Shown here piece by piece: positions 11,854 to 20,822 of a stretch of DNA of 64,000 nucleotides. Source of the DNA: Catellatospora bangladeshensis (GTDB taxonomy: Bacteria; Actinomycetota; Actinomycetes; Mycobacteriales; Micromonosporaceae); the NCBI RefSeq assembly GCF_016862575.1, contig NZ_BONF01000014.1, positions 62,001-126,000 on the forward strand. The letters run 5' to 3'. The notes under the pieces were generated by a model. It had not been told where the DNA came from and did no database searches. It saw only the letters and a list, made by a program, of their open reading frames with translations. Every line of letters begins with the position of its first letter. Position 1 is the first letter of the stretch. A program made the position numbers and the translations under genes.

Positions 11854-12237
11854 TCAGCGTGGCCAGATCTGGCCGTAGTACGAGCCCAGCGCGTCGCGGT
11901 ACACCGTGTCGTCGTGGCGTTCGGCGTCGTACTCGGGCGCGTCCTTGATCTCGTCCTTGGTGCAGTCGACGTAGACGCGCTCGTCGTCGAGGTCGATGTC
12001 CTTGATGAGCCCGGCAGGCAGCAGCACCTTGCTGCCGAAGATCCACGGGCCGGTGTCGACCACGACGTACCGCGAGCCGACCTCGCCGGTCTGCTCGTCG
12101 ATCTTGCCGATGCCGCCGTCGCTCGCCTCGACCCGGAAGCCGACGATGTCCTTCTCGCCGCCCTCGGCGACCGGCTTGTAATCGAGCACCGCTCGGTAGT
12201 TCCACGGGTCCCAGGGCTCGGTGTTCAGCTCCGTCAT
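11854..12237 (-). CDS. PRC-barrel domain protein
   Basis: A 127-aa acidic soluble protein with a PRC-barrel-type beta fold in its N-terminal two thirds (DIVGFRVEASDGGIGKIDE, YVVVDTGPWIFGSKVLLPAG, VYVDCTKDEIKDAPEYD). It belongs to the group of PRC-barrel proteins often seen near stress genes in actinobacteria; the molecular role is unknown. ATG 12237 is preferred because GAGGAGG lies 5 bases upstream. The ATG at 12258 lies before this site and would encode it. Monocistronic. Confidence 0.85.
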   Translation of the reverse strand: MTELNTEPWDPWNYRAVLDYKPVAEGGEKDIVGFRVEASDGGIGKIDEQTGEVGSRYVVVDTGPWIFGSKVLLPAGLIKDIDLDDERVYVDCTKDEIKDAPEYDAERHDDTVYRDALGSYYGQIWPR

Positions 12238-12314
12238 GCTGGCCTCCTCGCTCGTCATTGCTTCCCGGCCCGTCTACCCGGCCTGACCCGTGTTAATCCA
12301 GCACAGGCCCGCTT

Positions 12315-12370
12315 TCATGGTCGAAGCTCCCGCCACGCGGGCTCACCGCGGACGGGAGCTTCGACCATGA
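12315..12370 (-). terminator. Long hairpin after the DUF3618 gene
   Basis: A perfect 18-bp inverted repeat (12315-12332 with 12353-12370) encloses a smaller 5-bp stem (12336-12340 with 12346-12350). It begins 7 bases past the stop of the 12378-12635 gene, as expected for its terminator. The arms are less GC-rich than other hairpins here. Confidence 0.75.
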
Positions 12371-12377
12371 CCGGTGG

Positions 12378-12635
12378 TCAGGAGCGGCGGCGGGCCAGGA
12401 ACGCCATCGCGGCGACCACCAGCACCCCGGCCGCGAGCCAGGCCAGGTGCTGGTTACGCCGGTCCTGGATGGCGCTCAGGGCCTGGCCGGTGACCTCGGC
12501 GGTCCTGGCCTTGATCCGGCCGGCCACGTCGGCGCGTTCGGTGAGCTGCGCCAGGGTCTGGCTCAGCGCCGCACGTGCCGCCGTGGCGTGTGCGTCGATT
12601 CGTGCGATCTCGGCGGTCGTGTCACTCACGGTCAC
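12378..12635 (-). CDS. DUF3618-like small membrane protein
   Basis: An 85-aa protein. The N-terminal amphipathic helical part (IARIDAHATAARAALSQTLAQLTERADV) matches the DUF3618 pattern of a short coiled region, followed by one C-terminal membrane helix (LAWLAAGVLVVAAMAFLA) and a terminal Arg cluster. The GTG start at 12635 overlaps the stop of the upstream holin-like gene by 4 bases (GTGA); a GTG two codons later is also possible. DUF3618 genes commonly sit directly behind phage-holin-superfamily (PF07332) genes in actinobacteria. No enzymatic role is known. Confidence 0.75.
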   Translation of the reverse strand: MTVSDTTAEIARIDAHATAARAALSQTLAQLTERADVAGRIKARTAEVTGQALSAIQDRRNQHLAWLAAGVLVVAAMAFLARRRS

Positions 12636-13048
12636 ATCCGTTCCAGGTGCGCCGCGTCCGCGGCGGGATGGGTCAGCGTGGCGAGGTCGGCACGCAGCCC
12701 GCGCAGTGCCCGCTGCGGCACCGGCGAACCGGCGCGCCGCAGCCGCCACCGGCCGGCCAGCGCCAGCACGGCCGCGATCAGCAGCAGGCCCCCCGCGGTC
12801 GCCAGCGCGGCCAGCCACGCCGGCAGGACCAGCGCCAGCCCGAGCACCGCGGCGGCGGCCAGGGCGGCGCCCGCCCAGAACACGCTCACCCCGGCCGCGC
12901 CGAACAGGCCCGCGCTCACCGCGGTCTTGGCAGCCTTGTCCTGCAGCTCCGCCTTCGCCAGCGCCACCTCGGCGCGGACGAGTTCGGACAGCTGCTCCCC
13001 CGCCAGCTTGATCAGGTCTGCTGACGACTGCTGTGGCACGCCCGGCAT
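12632..13048 (-). CDS. Phage-holin-superfamily (PF07332-like) membrane protein
   Basis: A 138-aa protein. A short N-terminal amphipathic helix (SADLIKLAGEQLSELVRAEVALAKAEL) is the hallmark of the actinobacterial family called putative superfamily III holin. Two long membrane helices follow (about 45-70 and 74-98) and then a basic cytoplasmic tail. The name is historical: the family is chromosomal and not linked to prophage here. ATG 13048 follows GGAGGAGG at 5-base spacing, better than the upstream ATGs. It is the first gene of a two-gene operon. Confidence 0.78.
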   Translation of the reverse strand: MPGVPQQSSADLIKLAGEQLSELVRAEVALAKAELQDKAAKTAVSAGLFGAAGVSVFWAGAALAAAAVLGLALVLPAWLAALATAGGLLLIAAVLALAGRWRLRRAGSPVPQRALRGLRADLATLTHPAADAAHLERM

Positions 13049-13240
13049 GCTCGCCTCCTCCATGGTTGCGATCTGCATCCCCGGAACCGGCGGCGGCAAA
13101 CCCACGTGGACGGGCCTTGTTCACGGCGTCGCCGTGGTGAGCCCGCTCATGGACCCGCCCGACCGCCGTTTACCGGGCCGCCGCGGGGTAGCGTCGGCCG
13201 GGTGCGGTTTCGCGTCACGCTCTGAGCGCGGGTCGCCCCT

Positions 13241-13882
13241 TCACCGGGCGCGGCGGGCCTTGACCACCAGGTCGTGGAAGGTCTTCCGGGTCCCGCCGTG
13301 GTCGAGGTGCCGGGTCCGGGACTCGGCCGTCTCGACGCTCCACAGCGGTGCGGGCAGCGCGCCGGTGACGCTGTCGAGACCGATCGAGGCCTGTTCGGGG
13401 GCGTGCGCCGCCGAGTGCGCGTCGGCGTGGTCGTGCCCGACCACGAGCAGCGTGCCGCCCGGCGCGACGGCGTCGGCCAGGCGCGCCACGAACTCGCCGA
13501 AGGGTATGCCGGGGTGCACGTACTGGCTCACCACCAGGTCGTACCGCGCGGGCGGCGGCCAGGTCGCCAGATCGGCGGCGACCCAGGAGATGTTCGCGGC
13601 CACGTCACCGCCGGCTGCCGCGGCGAGCTGCTCGGCCTGGCCGATCGCCGTCGGCGAGACGTCGACCGCGGTCACCTGCCAGCCCCGGCGGGCTAGCCAC
13701 AGCGCGTCGGCGCCCCGGCCGCAGCCCGCGTCGAGCGCCGACCCGGCGGGCAGGTCCGCCACCTCGGCCACCAGCTGCGGGCTCGGCGCGCCGTGCCCGG
13801 CTCCGTGCTGCCGGTAGTGGTCCTCCCACCATTGCGGGCCGAACGCCTGCGGTTCCGGGTGCGGGTCGTGACGGTGGCTCAT
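13241..13882 (-). CDS. Class I SAM-dependent methyltransferase
   Basis: A 213-aa Rossmann-fold methyltransferase. SAM-binding motif I is ALDAGCGRGADALWLA, followed by the acidic end of beta-2 (VTAVDVSPTAI) and a motif-IV-like segment (YDLVVSQYVH). The His-rich ends (RHDPHP, VGHDHADAH) suggest metal contact but prove nothing. The family layout resembles TehB/thiopurine-like enzymes; the substrate is unknown. An AAGGGAT site lies before ATG 13882. It stands alone between the holin-like operon and the nitrate reductase. Confidence 0.85.
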   Translation of the reverse strand: MSHRHDPHPEPQAFGPQWWEDHYRQHGAGHGAPSPQLVAEVADLPAGSALDAGCGRGADALWLARRGWQVTAVDVSPTAIGQAEQLAAAAGGDVAANISWVAADLATWPPPARYDLVVSQYVHPGIPFGEFVARLADAVAPGGTLLVVGHDHADAHSAAHAPEQASIGLDSVTGALPAPLWSVETAESRTRHLDHGGTRKTFHDLVVKARRAR

Positions 13883-13998
13883 GCGCAGGGATCCCTTGAG
13901 GTCACGCGGCAGCCGGGACGGCCTCCGCTGAGCCCTCTACGGTAGGCGCGACCACGCGTACGGCAAGTATTGTTGCCATCTCGGCAAACCCGCGCCCG

Positions 13999-16900
13999 TC
14001 AGTAGACGTCGCGGACGTAGCGGCGGTCGGCCACGAGCTGCTCCAGGTACGCCGCGGTGCCGTCGGGGTCCAGGTGGCCGTGCGCGGCGACGACCTCGCG
14101 CAGCGCCCGGTCCACGTCCTTGGCCATCCGGCTGGCGTCCCCGCAGACGTAGAGGTGTGCCCCCTCGGCCAGCCACGACCACAGCTGCGCGCCGTGTTCG
14201 CGCATGTGGTCCTGCACGTACACCTTGCTGCGCTGGTCGCGGGAGAACGCCGTGTCCAGGCGGGTCAGCGTGCCGTGCCGGCGCAGCGCGGCCAGCTCCT
14301 CGGCGTAGTAGAAGTCGGTGGCGCGGCGCTGCTCGCCGAAGAACAGCCAGTTGCGCCCGGTCGCCCCGAGGGCGTGCCGCTGCTGGAGGAACCCGAGGAA
14401 CGGCGCGACGCCCGTGCCCGGCCCGACCATGACCATCGGCACGGCCGGATCCTCCGGCGGCCGGAAGTGCGGCGAACGCTGCACGAACACCTCCATCTCG
14501 GCGCCCGGCGCGGCGTCGGCGAGGTAGGTCGAGCAGACGCCCTTGCGGGTGTGGCCGGCCGGGTTGTGGTAGCGGACCACCGACACGGTCAGGCTGATCC
14601 GGTCGGGTTCGACCACCGGCGTCGAGGAGATGGAGTACAGCCTGGGCTGCAGCCGCCGCAGCACGTTCACCCACTCCTGCGCGGTGGCCCGCACCGGCCG
14701 GTGCGCGATGACGTCGACCGCCTGCCGCCCCCAGGTCCACTTGGCCAGCTCGCCGGTGTTGTCGGCGCGCTGCAGCGCGGCCAGCTGCGCGTCGTGGCCG
14801 CGGTCGGCGACCAGGCGCAGCAGATCCGGGGTGATCTTCGTGATCTCCAGGCGGCGGTGCAGCGCCTCGCCCAGCGGCAGCACACCGTGGCCGGGCACCT
14901 CGACGGGCTCCGCGGCGTCCAGCCCGGTGACGGCGAGCCACTCGGCGACCAGCTCGGGGCAGTTGACCGGCCACACGCCGAGGGCGTCGCCCGCCTCGTA
15001 CGCCAGCGCACCGCCGGTGTCGAAGGTGAACTGGCGCACCTCCTTCGCCGAGCCGGGCAGGCTGAGCAGCCGGTTGCCGGTCAGGGTGACCGTCAGCGGC
15101 GCGTCCTTGGTGGGCCGGGAGGCACGGCCGCCACCGGCCAGGGCGGCCGGCCCGGCCAGGGTGCCGAGGACCTGTTCCAGCCAGCCGCGGGCGGTGTGGT
15201 CGTAGTCGGGTTCGCAGTCGACGCGGGGCAGCAGCGCGGTGGCCCCGAGCTCGGCCAGGCGGGCGTCGAGGCGGCGGCCGTGGCCGCAGAAGTCGGCGTA
15301 GCTGGAGTCGCCGAAGGCGAGCACCGCATAGCGGCGCCCGTCCAGCCGTGGCGCGCTGTCGGCCCGCAGCGCCTGCCAGAAGCCGGTGCCGTTGTCGGGG
15401 GCGTCGCCGTCGCCGAACGTGCTGGTGATGAACAGCAGGTCGGCGCCGTCGGCGAGGACCTGCGGCAGCGCGGAACTCATCCGGTGCACGGCCGGCCGCC
15501 AGCCCGACTCGGCCAGCCGGCGGCCGACGGTGGTGGCGAACTCCTCGGCGTTGCCGGTCTGCGAGGCCCACAGGATGTGCACCGCGCGGGCCGCGGTGTC
15601 CGCCGAGCCGCCGTCGCGGTCGCGTGACGCGCGGGAGTACATCCCGGCGAGCAGCCCGTCGACCCACAGCGCCTCATCCGCGCTGAACGGCGCGGTCGCG
15701 GGCAGCACCGGCACCTGTCCCGGCCCCGGCGGGGCGGCCGAGAGGGCGTCGACGAAGCCGGCCAGGTAACGGCGCTGCACGTCGTCGGGCGTGAAGGCGA
15801 CGTCGTCACCCAGCGCGAGCACTCCCCGCAGCATGTCCGGCACCGCGCCGGGCGCGGTGGCGGGTTCGGCCGTGGGCAGCTCCGGCACGATCACGGCCGT
15901 CGGCGCCTCCCCCGGCACCGCGACCTTCGTCAGCGCCACCGCGCACACCTTCAGCTCGGGCTGCAGCGAGATCGGGTCCACGGCGTCGCTGGTCACCGCG
16001 TTGACGCTGACGTACTCCCCGAACAGGTCGTTCCAGTGGAACGGCGCGAAGCAGGCGCCGGGCGTGACCCGGTCGGTGACCGTGGCGGGCAGCACCGCCC
16101 GGCCGCGCCGGGACGCGACCTCGACCAGGTCGCCGTCGGCGACGCCGAGGTGCGCGGCATCGGCCGGGTTGACCTCGACGAACGGGCCGGGGTTGAGCCG
16201 GTTGAGCTTGGCGACCTTGCCGGTCTTGGTGAGGGTGTGCCACTGGTGCTGCACCCGCCCGGTGTTGAGCAGGTACGGGTACGCCTCGTCGGGCATCTCC
16301 GCCGGGGGCAGGTGCGGGCGCGGGTGGAACGCCGCGCGCCCGGTCGGGGTCGGGAACACCAGCCGCGGGCGGGTGCCGTCGGCGTGGACGAGCACGGGCT
16401 GGCTGACCCCGTCGTTGCGGTAGCGGACCGGGTTGCGGTCGGGGCCGTCCGGTGCGGCCGGCCACTGCACCGGACCTCCGGCGAGCCGTTCGTGGGTCAC
16501 GCCGCGCAGGTCGTAGCCGGTGGCCGGGTTGGTGAAGCGCTGGATCTCGGCGAAGACCTCGGCGGCGTCGGCGTAGGTGAAGTCGTCGGCGTAGCCCATC
16601 GCGGCCGCGACCCGCGCGATCAGCATCCAGTCCGGCAGCGCCTCCCCGGGTGCGTCGACGGCCTGCCGGGACAGGGTCAGGCCGCGCTCCGAGTTGACCA
16701 TCACGCCGTCGGTCTCGGCCCACATCGCGGCGGGCAGCATGATGTCGGCGTACGCGTTGGTCTCGGTGTCGGCGAACGCGTCCTGGGTGACGACCAGCTC
16801 GGCGGCCTCCAGGCCCTCGATGACGGTCCGGCGGTTGCCGACCGACGCGACGGGGTTGGTGCAGATGATCCAGCACGCCTTGATCTCGCCCGCGGCCATG

Positions 16901-18093
16901 CGCGCGAACATGTCCACGGTGCCGGTGCCCGCCTCGGCCCGCACGCTGCCCTCGGGCAGGCCCCAGACCTGTTCGGTGTACGCCCGGTCCCCCGCGGACA
17001 GGGCCGAGCGCTGCCCCGGCAGGCCCGGACCCATGTAGCCCATCTCGCGGCCGCCCATGGCGTTGGGCTGCCCGGTGAGCGAGAACGGCCCCGCCCCCGG
17101 CCGGCAGATCGCACCGGTGGCCAGATGCAGGTTGACCAGGGCGTTCGTGTTCCAGGTGCCGTGCGTGCTCTGGTTGAGCCCCATGGTCCAGCAGCTCATC
17201 CATGCCCCGGCCGCGCCGATCCAGCCGGCCGCGCGGCGCAGGTCGTCCTCGGCCAGGCCGGTCAGCTCGGCCACCCGCTGCGGCGGGTAGCCGTCCAGCA
17301 GCTCCGCCATCGCCGCCCAGCCCTCGGTGTGCTCGGCGATGAACGTCTCGTCGAGGCAGCCGTCGGCGGCCAGCAGATGCAGCAGCCCGTTCAGCAGGGC
17401 GAGGTCGGTGCCGGGGCGGATCTGCAGGAACAGGTCGGCCTTGTCGGCGGTGGCGGTGCGGCGGGGGTCGACGACGATCAGCTTCGCCCCGGCCTTGACC
17501 CGGTCCATCATGCGCAGGAACAGGATCGGATGGCAGTCGGCCATGTTCGACCCGATCACCAGGAACACGTCGGCGTGGTCGAAGTCGTCGTAGGAGCCGG
17601 GCGGGCCGTCGGCGCCCAGCGACAGCTTGTATCCCGATCCGGCGCTCGCCATGCACAGCCGCGAGTTCGACTCGATCCGGCTGGTCCGCACGAAGCCCTT
17701 GGCGAGCTTGTTCGCCAGGTACTGCGCCTCGATCGTCAGCTGCCCCGAGACGTAGAAGGCGAGCGCGTCCGGGCCGTGCTCGTCGACGATCGCGCGCAGC
17801 CGCCGGGCGGTCTCGGCCACGGCCGTGTCGAGGTCGGTCTCGACCGGGTCCGCGCCGCGCGCCGGGCGGATCCGGGCGGTGTCCAGCCGGCCCGGCGCGG
17901 CCAGCATCTCCGCGCTGGTCGCACCCTTGGTGCAGAGGCGGCCGCGGTTCGCCGGGTGGGTGCGGTCCCCGGCGACCTTGCGCACGACCCGGCGGCCGCC
18001 CGGCTCGCGGACGACGTCGAGGACCATGCCACAACCCACGCCGCAGTACGAGCACACGGTCCGGACCTGGCTCGCGGCCTCTGCCTCGGGCAC
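13999..18093 (-). CDS. Fused assimilatory nitrate reductase / NADPH-flavoprotein reductase
   Basis: A protein of about 1,364 aa that joins two enzymes. The N-terminal ~780 residues are a molybdopterin oxidoreductase of the assimilatory nitrate reductase group: [4Fe-4S] ligands in [10 protein letters not shown] and RGRLCTKG, then [21 protein letters not shown] and a C-terminal molybdopterin dinucleotide domain. The C-terminal ~520 residues are a CysJ/P450-reductase-like chain: flavodoxin ([27 protein letters not shown]), FAD domain (RLYSIS) and NADPH domain ([26 protein letters not shown]). It should carry electrons from NADPH to nitrate in one polypeptide. GTG 18093 has a GGAGAGG about 12 bases upstream; GTG 18153 is an alternative. 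No nitrite reductase is adjacent. Confidence 0.92.
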   Translation of the reverse strand: MPEAEAASQVRTVCSYCGVGCGMVLDVVREPGGRRVVRKVAGDRTHPANRGRLCTKGATSAEMLAAPGRLDTARIRPARGADPVETDLDTAVAETARRLRAIVDEHGPDALAFYVSGQLTIEAQYLANKLAKGFVRTSRIESNSRLCMASAGSGYKLSLGADGPPGSYDDFDHADVFLVIGSNMADCHPILFLRMMDRVKAGAKLIVVDPRRTATADKADLFLQIRPGTDLALLNGLLHLLAADGCLDETFIAEHTEGWAAMAELLDGYPPQRVAELTGLAEDDLRRAAGWIGAAGAWMSCWTMGLNQSTHGTWNTNALVNLHLATGAICRPGAGPFSLTGQPNAMGGREMGYMGPGLPGQRSALSAGDRAYTEQVWGLPEGSVRAEAGTGTVDMFARMAAGEIKACWIICTNPVASVGNRRTVIEGLEAAELVVTQDAFADTETNAYADIMLPAAMWAETDGVMVNSERGLTLSRQAVDAPGEALPDWMLIARVAAAMGYADDFTYADAAEVFAEIQRFTNPATGYDLRGVTHERLAGGPVQWPAAPDGPDRNPVRYRNDGVSQPVLVHADGTRPRLVFPTPTGRAAFHPRPHLPPAEMPDEAYPYLLNTGRVQHQWHTLTKTGKVAKLNRLNPGPFVEVNPADAAHLGVADGDLVEVASRRGRAVLPATVTDRVTPGACFAPFHWNDLFGEYVSVNAVTSDAVDPISLQPELKVCAVALTKVAVPGEAPTAVIVPELPTAEPATAPGAVPDMLRGVLALGDDVAFTPDDVQRRYLAGFVDALSAAPPGPGQVPVLPATAPFSADEALWVDGLLAGMYSRASRDRDGGSADTAARAVHILWASQTGNAEEFATTVGRRLAESGWRPAVHRMSSALPQVLADGADLLFITSTFGDGDAPDNGTGFWQALRADSAPRLDGRRYAVLAFGDSSYADFCGHGRRLDARLAELGATALLPRVDCEPDYDHTARGWLEQVLGTLAGPAALAGGGRASRPTKDAPLTVTLTGNRLLSLPGSAKEVRQFTFDTGGALAYEAGDALGVWPVNCPELVAEWLAVTGLDAAEPVEVPGHGVLPLGEALHRRLEITKITPDLLRLVADRGHDAQLAALQRADNTGELAKWTWGRQAVDVIAHRPVRATAQEWVNVLRRLQPRLYSISSTPVVEPDRISLTVSVVRYHNPAGHTRKGVCSTYLADAAPGAEMEVFVQRSPHFRPPEDPAVPMVMVGPGTGVAPFLGFLQQRHALGATGRNWLFFGEQRRATDFYYAEELAALRRHGTLTRLDTAFSRDQRSKVYVQDHMREHGAQLWSWLAEGAHLYVCGDASRMAKDVDRALREVVAAHGHLDPDGTAAYLEQLVADRRYVRDVY

Positions 18094-18170
18094 CTCGACG
18101 CACCACCCTCTCCTGCAGGGCCGGCGCCACGGTCGGCGACCGAGCCGCACCACGACGGTAGAAACGGCCG

Positions 18171-18186
18171 GTTACACGCCCGTCAC
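18171..18186 (-). promoter_or_regulatory. Candidate GlnR box upstream of nitrate reductase
   Basis: On the minus strand the sequence reads GTGAC-n6-GTAAC, one base from the actinobacterial GlnR half-pair GTNAC-n6-GAAAC, 78 bases before the chosen start of the fused nitrate reductase. Nitrogen control of nitrate assimilation by GlnR is known in Streptomyces. Only one pair of the usual two is clear. Confidence 0.4.
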
Positions 18187-18316
18187 ACCACCACGCCGAA
18201 GCCCGTTACAGCGCGCCCACAACATCCACTTCTCACCTGTGAACCGCCGCTCCAGCCCACCGCGACTCCCGTGCTCAGACAAGTACCCGAAACGACAGTT
18301 ACCGATGTCCCACCGA

Positions 18317-18604
18317 TTAATGGCGCCCGAGTTCGACCGTGCGTACCAGCACCGGCTCGGTGCCCGGGGCGGGCGCGGCTTCGGTGTAGACCAGCACCCG
18401 CAGCTCGCCGCGCAGGTCGTCGAGTTCGTCGGCACCGGCGGCGAGCAGCCCCTCGGCGAACTCGCCGACCGTGCCCAGCGCCAGCGACTCGTCCGGCACC
18501 CGCCGGGGCCCGTCGGGGCTCATGGGCGCGAACGACGGGTCGCCCTCAGGACGGAACCGCAGTTCGTACCAGTAGCTCTGCCAGGACTGCCGCCGCACGC
18601 GCAC
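18317..18604 (-). CDS. Hypothetical protein
   Basis: A 95-aa soluble protein that I do not recognise. It begins with a basic, Trp/Tyr-rich segment (RVRRQSWQSYWYELRFR), then an acidic middle (EGLLAAGADELDDLRGEL) and a beta-like end (RVLVYTEAAP, PVLVRTVELG). The coding call rests on strong third-position GC bias and on a leaderless promoter: TATAAC lies exactly 6 bases before GTG 18604 and no ribosome site is present. Its stop lies about 220 bases before the nitrate reductase start on the same strand; a functional link is not evident. Confidence 0.7.
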   Translation of the reverse strand: MRVRRQSWQSYWYELRFRPEGDPSFAPMSPDGPRRVPDESLALGTVGEFAEGLLAAGADELDDLRGELRVLVYTEAAPAPGTEPVLVRTVELGRH

Positions 18605-18610
18605 CGCACG

Positions 18611-18616
18611 GTTATA
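18611..18616 (-). promoter_or_regulatory. Leaderless -10 element (TATAAC)
   Basis: TATAAC on the minus strand, 6 bases before GTG 18604, places the transcript 5' end at the start codon. Confidence 0.6.
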
Positions 18617-18715
18617 TCAGCGCCGATGCGGCGCAGACGGACCCGTGGTCCGATCCGGACCGGCGCACCGTACGGGAGTCCGGCGCCGCGACCCCGCCGC
18701 CTGCCGGACCTGCGT

Positions 18716-19954
18716 TCAGACCAGCGCGGGTTCGAGCTGCACGGCGTGGGCGCGAGCGCGCCGCGCCCAGCGCACCGTGACCGGCACCGCCGCGCCGGCG
18801 GCGGCGTACACCACGCCGAACAGCACCCAGCCCGGCCAGCCCCAGCCGACCACCACGGTGGCCAGCAGGGCCGGGGCGATCACCCCGGCGACCGAGAAGC
18901 CGGTGCCGAACAGGCCCTGGTACTGGCCCTGGGCGTGATCGGGGGCGAGGCCGAACGAGATGCCCCACGAGCCCGCGGCCTGGCGCAGCTCGGCGAGCAC
19001 GTGCACACCGGCTGCGGCGAACAGGATCAGCGCGGCCGCCCAGCCGGGCAGCCCGGCGGCGAGGCTGTACAGCACGCACGCGCCGAGCAGCAGAAACCCC
19101 GAGACGCGCTGGGCGGCGGCGGCGCCCTCCACGGTGGCCGTGCCACGGCTGGCCCGGACCTGGAACAGCGCGACGACGATCGCGTTGAGCAGCGTCATCC
19201 CGGCGACCACCCAGGTCGGGGCGTCGGTGCGCTCGACCACCCACAGCGGCACGGCCACGTTCAGCATGCCGTAGTGGATGCACAGCACCCCGTTGAGCGC
19301 CGCCAGGGCGAGGTAGGGCCGGTCCCGCAGCACGACCAGCGCCGGGCCCGAGGCCGCCTTCGGCTGCGGCGCGACCGGCGGCACCCGCAGCACCAGGGTG
19401 CTGGCCAGCAGCGCGATCGCGACGCACACCACGATGATCACGGAGTACGCGGTCCGGGTGTCGAACTTCAGCCCCACGCCCGCGATCACCGCGCCGACCG
19501 CCCAGCCCACGTTCGTCACCGAGCGCAGCAGGGCACGCGTGCGCACCCGCTGCTCACCCGGGATCGATCCGGCGATGAGGGCGCCGTTCGCCGCGCTGAA
19601 CCCGGTCTCCAGCAGCTGCACCGCGCAGGCGACGGCGACGAAGCCGATGAAGCCGTCCACGACGAGGTAGCCGAGCATCAGCGCCGCGCGTGCGGCACCG
19701 AAGGTGACCATGACGCCGCGCGGGCCGATCCGGTCGGCCAGGTGCCCGGCGGGCACCCCGGCGAACAGGCTGACCACTGCCGCGATGGTGAGGCCGAGCC
19801 CGACCTCGGCGGCCGACAGCCCGACCGAGCGGGTGAAGAAGATGACGCTCACCGTGATGAACAGGCCGCGCGAGGTGGACCCGGCCAGGGTGCTCAGGAT
19901 CAGGGCACGGGTGGCCTGGTCGGCGGGCAGGCGGCTGATCAACCGGGTGAGCAT
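18716..19954 (-). CDS. MFS transporter
   Basis: A 412-aa major facilitator transporter with about twelve hydrophobic segments. The motif-A-like loop GHLADRIGPRGV lies after TM2, a conserved inter-domain loop lies near the centre, and a basic C-terminus (RWARRARAHAV) ends the protein. Length and layout fit small-molecule efflux of the drug:H+ antiporter type; the substrate is unknown. TAGCGT lies 7 bases before ATG 19954 with no Shine-Dalgarno, so translation is probably leaderless. It is divergent from the DUF1349 gene. Confidence 0.87.
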   Translation of the reverse strand: MLTRLISRLPADQATRALILSTLAGSTSRGLFITVSVIFFTRSVGLSAAEVGLGLTIAAVVSLFAGVPAGHLADRIGPRGVMVTFGAARAALMLGYLVVDGFIGFVAVACAVQLLETGFSAANGALIAGSIPGEQRVRTRALLRSVTNVGWAVGAVIAGVGLKFDTRTAYSVIIVVCVAIALLASTLVLRVPPVAPQPKAASGPALVVLRDRPYLALAALNGVLCIHYGMLNVAVPLWVVERTDAPTWVVAGMTLLNAIVVALFQVRASRGTATVEGAAAAQRVSGFLLLGACVLYSLAAGLPGWAAALILFAAAGVHVLAELRQAAGSWGISFGLAPDHAQGQYQGLFGTGFSVAGVIAPALLATVVVGWGWPGWVLFGVVYAAAGAAVPVTVRWARRARAHAVQLEPALV

Positions 19955-19961
19955 GACGGGG

Positions 19962-19967
19962 ACGCTA
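19962..19967 (-). promoter_or_regulatory. Leaderless -10 element (TAGCGT)
   Basis: TAGCGT on the minus strand, 7 bases before ATG 19954 of the MFS gene, with no ribosome site between. Confidence 0.55.
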
Positions 19968-20077
19968 GTCCTGGTCGCCGTCTCCGCGCCTGCCGGTTTC
20001 GGGTGTGTTGGCCCACATCATCCACCTTCGGCGATACGCTCCCCACCGGCCACGGCCGGGCGTGGTTTCATGGACGC

Positions 20078-20674
20078 ATGCCGGACGCCGTGACCATCAG
20101 CGGGATCCCCACGCCGCTCACCTGGGGCCTCGCCCCGGCCGCCTGGGCGTCCACGCCGACGGGCGTCGAGATCACCGCGGGTCCGCGCACCGACATGTTC
20201 GTCGACCCGGCGGGCGGGGCGCCCACCGTGAACGCCCCGCGGCTGACGATGCCGGCCGACGGCGACTTCCAGCTGTCGGCCAAGGTCACGGTGGGCTTCG
20301 CGGCCACCTACGACGCCGGCGTGCTGCTGCTCTTCGCCGGTGACACGCAGTGGGCCAAACTGTGCTTCGAGCTGTCGCCGCAGGCCAAGCCGATGATCGT
20401 CTCCGTGGTGACGCGCGGCGTGTCCGACGACGCCAACGCCTTCGCCGTCGAGGGCGACACCGCCTGGCTGCGGGTCTCGCGCACCGGGCGGGCGTACGCC
20501 TTCCACGCCTCCGCCGACGGCGGCTTCTGGCACTTCATCCGCTACTTCACCCTCGACGAGCCCGCGGCGGTGGGCTTCGAGGCACAATCCCCCACGGGCC
20601 AGGGCTGCGCCGCCGCCTTCAGCGAGGTCACGTTCAAGCCCGAGGGCCTCGCCGAGCTGCGCGACGGCTCGTGA
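20078..20674 (+). CDS. DUF1349 (concanavalin-like) protein
   Basis: A 198-aa soluble protein of the DUF1349 family, predicted to fold as a concanavalin A-like beta sandwich. Typical stretches are GPRTDMFVDPAGG near the N-terminus, LSAKVTVGFAATYDAGVLLLF, and WLRVSRTGRAYAFHAS followed by GGFWHFIRYF. Family members are sometimes labelled regulation of enolase protein 1, which is poorly founded; sugar binding is plausible. ATG 20078 begins the conserved region; a TACGCT -10 candidate lies at 20034. It converges on the GH76 gene. Confidence 0.85.
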   Translation: MPDAVTISGIPTPLTWGLAPAAWASTPTGVEITAGPRTDMFVDPAGGAPTVNAPRLTMPADGDFQLSAKVTVGFAATYDAGVLLLFAGDTQWAKLCFELSPQAKPMIVSVVTRGVSDDANAFAVEGDTAWLRVSRTGRAYAFHASADGGFWHFIRYFTLDEPAAVGFEAQSPTGQGCAAAFSEVTFKPEGLAELRDGS

Positions 20675-20681
20675 CCCGCTC

Positions 20682-20795
20682 TCACCGGCGGGACGCGGTG
20701 ACGTGCCAGGCGGCGAGCAGCCGCAGCTCGGCGGCGGCGTCCGAACCGGGCGCGGGGCAGAACGTGAAGCAGCTCGCCTCGCTGTGAGAGGGCAT
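20682..20795 (-). CDS. Possible 37-aa small protein downstream of GH76
   Basis: An ATG-TGA frame of 38 codons with 2 Cys (SCFTFC) that ends in AAWHVTASRR. Codon third positions are almost all G or C, like the true genes here. It is in the same frame as the GH76 gene, nine codons after its stop, and begins directly after the GH76 hairpin. No ribosome site was found. It may be a small gene, a readthrough tail or chance; unrecognised. Confidence 0.3.
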   Translation of the reverse strand: MPSHSEASCFTFCPAPGSDAAAELRLLAAWHVTASRR

Positions 20796-20816
20796 GGGCC
20801 GGCCCCGGGCCGGCCC
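20796..20816 (-). terminator. Hairpin after GH76
   Basis: GGGCCGGCC (20796-20804) pairs with GGCCGGCCC (20808-20816) across a 3-base loop, 6 bases past the GH76 stop. It is shorter than the other terminators in the window. Confidence 0.55.
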
Positions 20817-20822
20817 ACCCCG

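Noticed and set aside
12632-13048. Holin-like gene as evidence of a prophage
   Set aside because: The family is a common chromosomal envelope protein in actinobacteria, and no lysin, capsid or integrase genes are near.
13119-13136. Short palindrome CACGGCGTCGCCGTG
   Set aside because: Such GC palindromes are frequent by chance at this base composition, and it is not placed at a gene end or a clear promoter.
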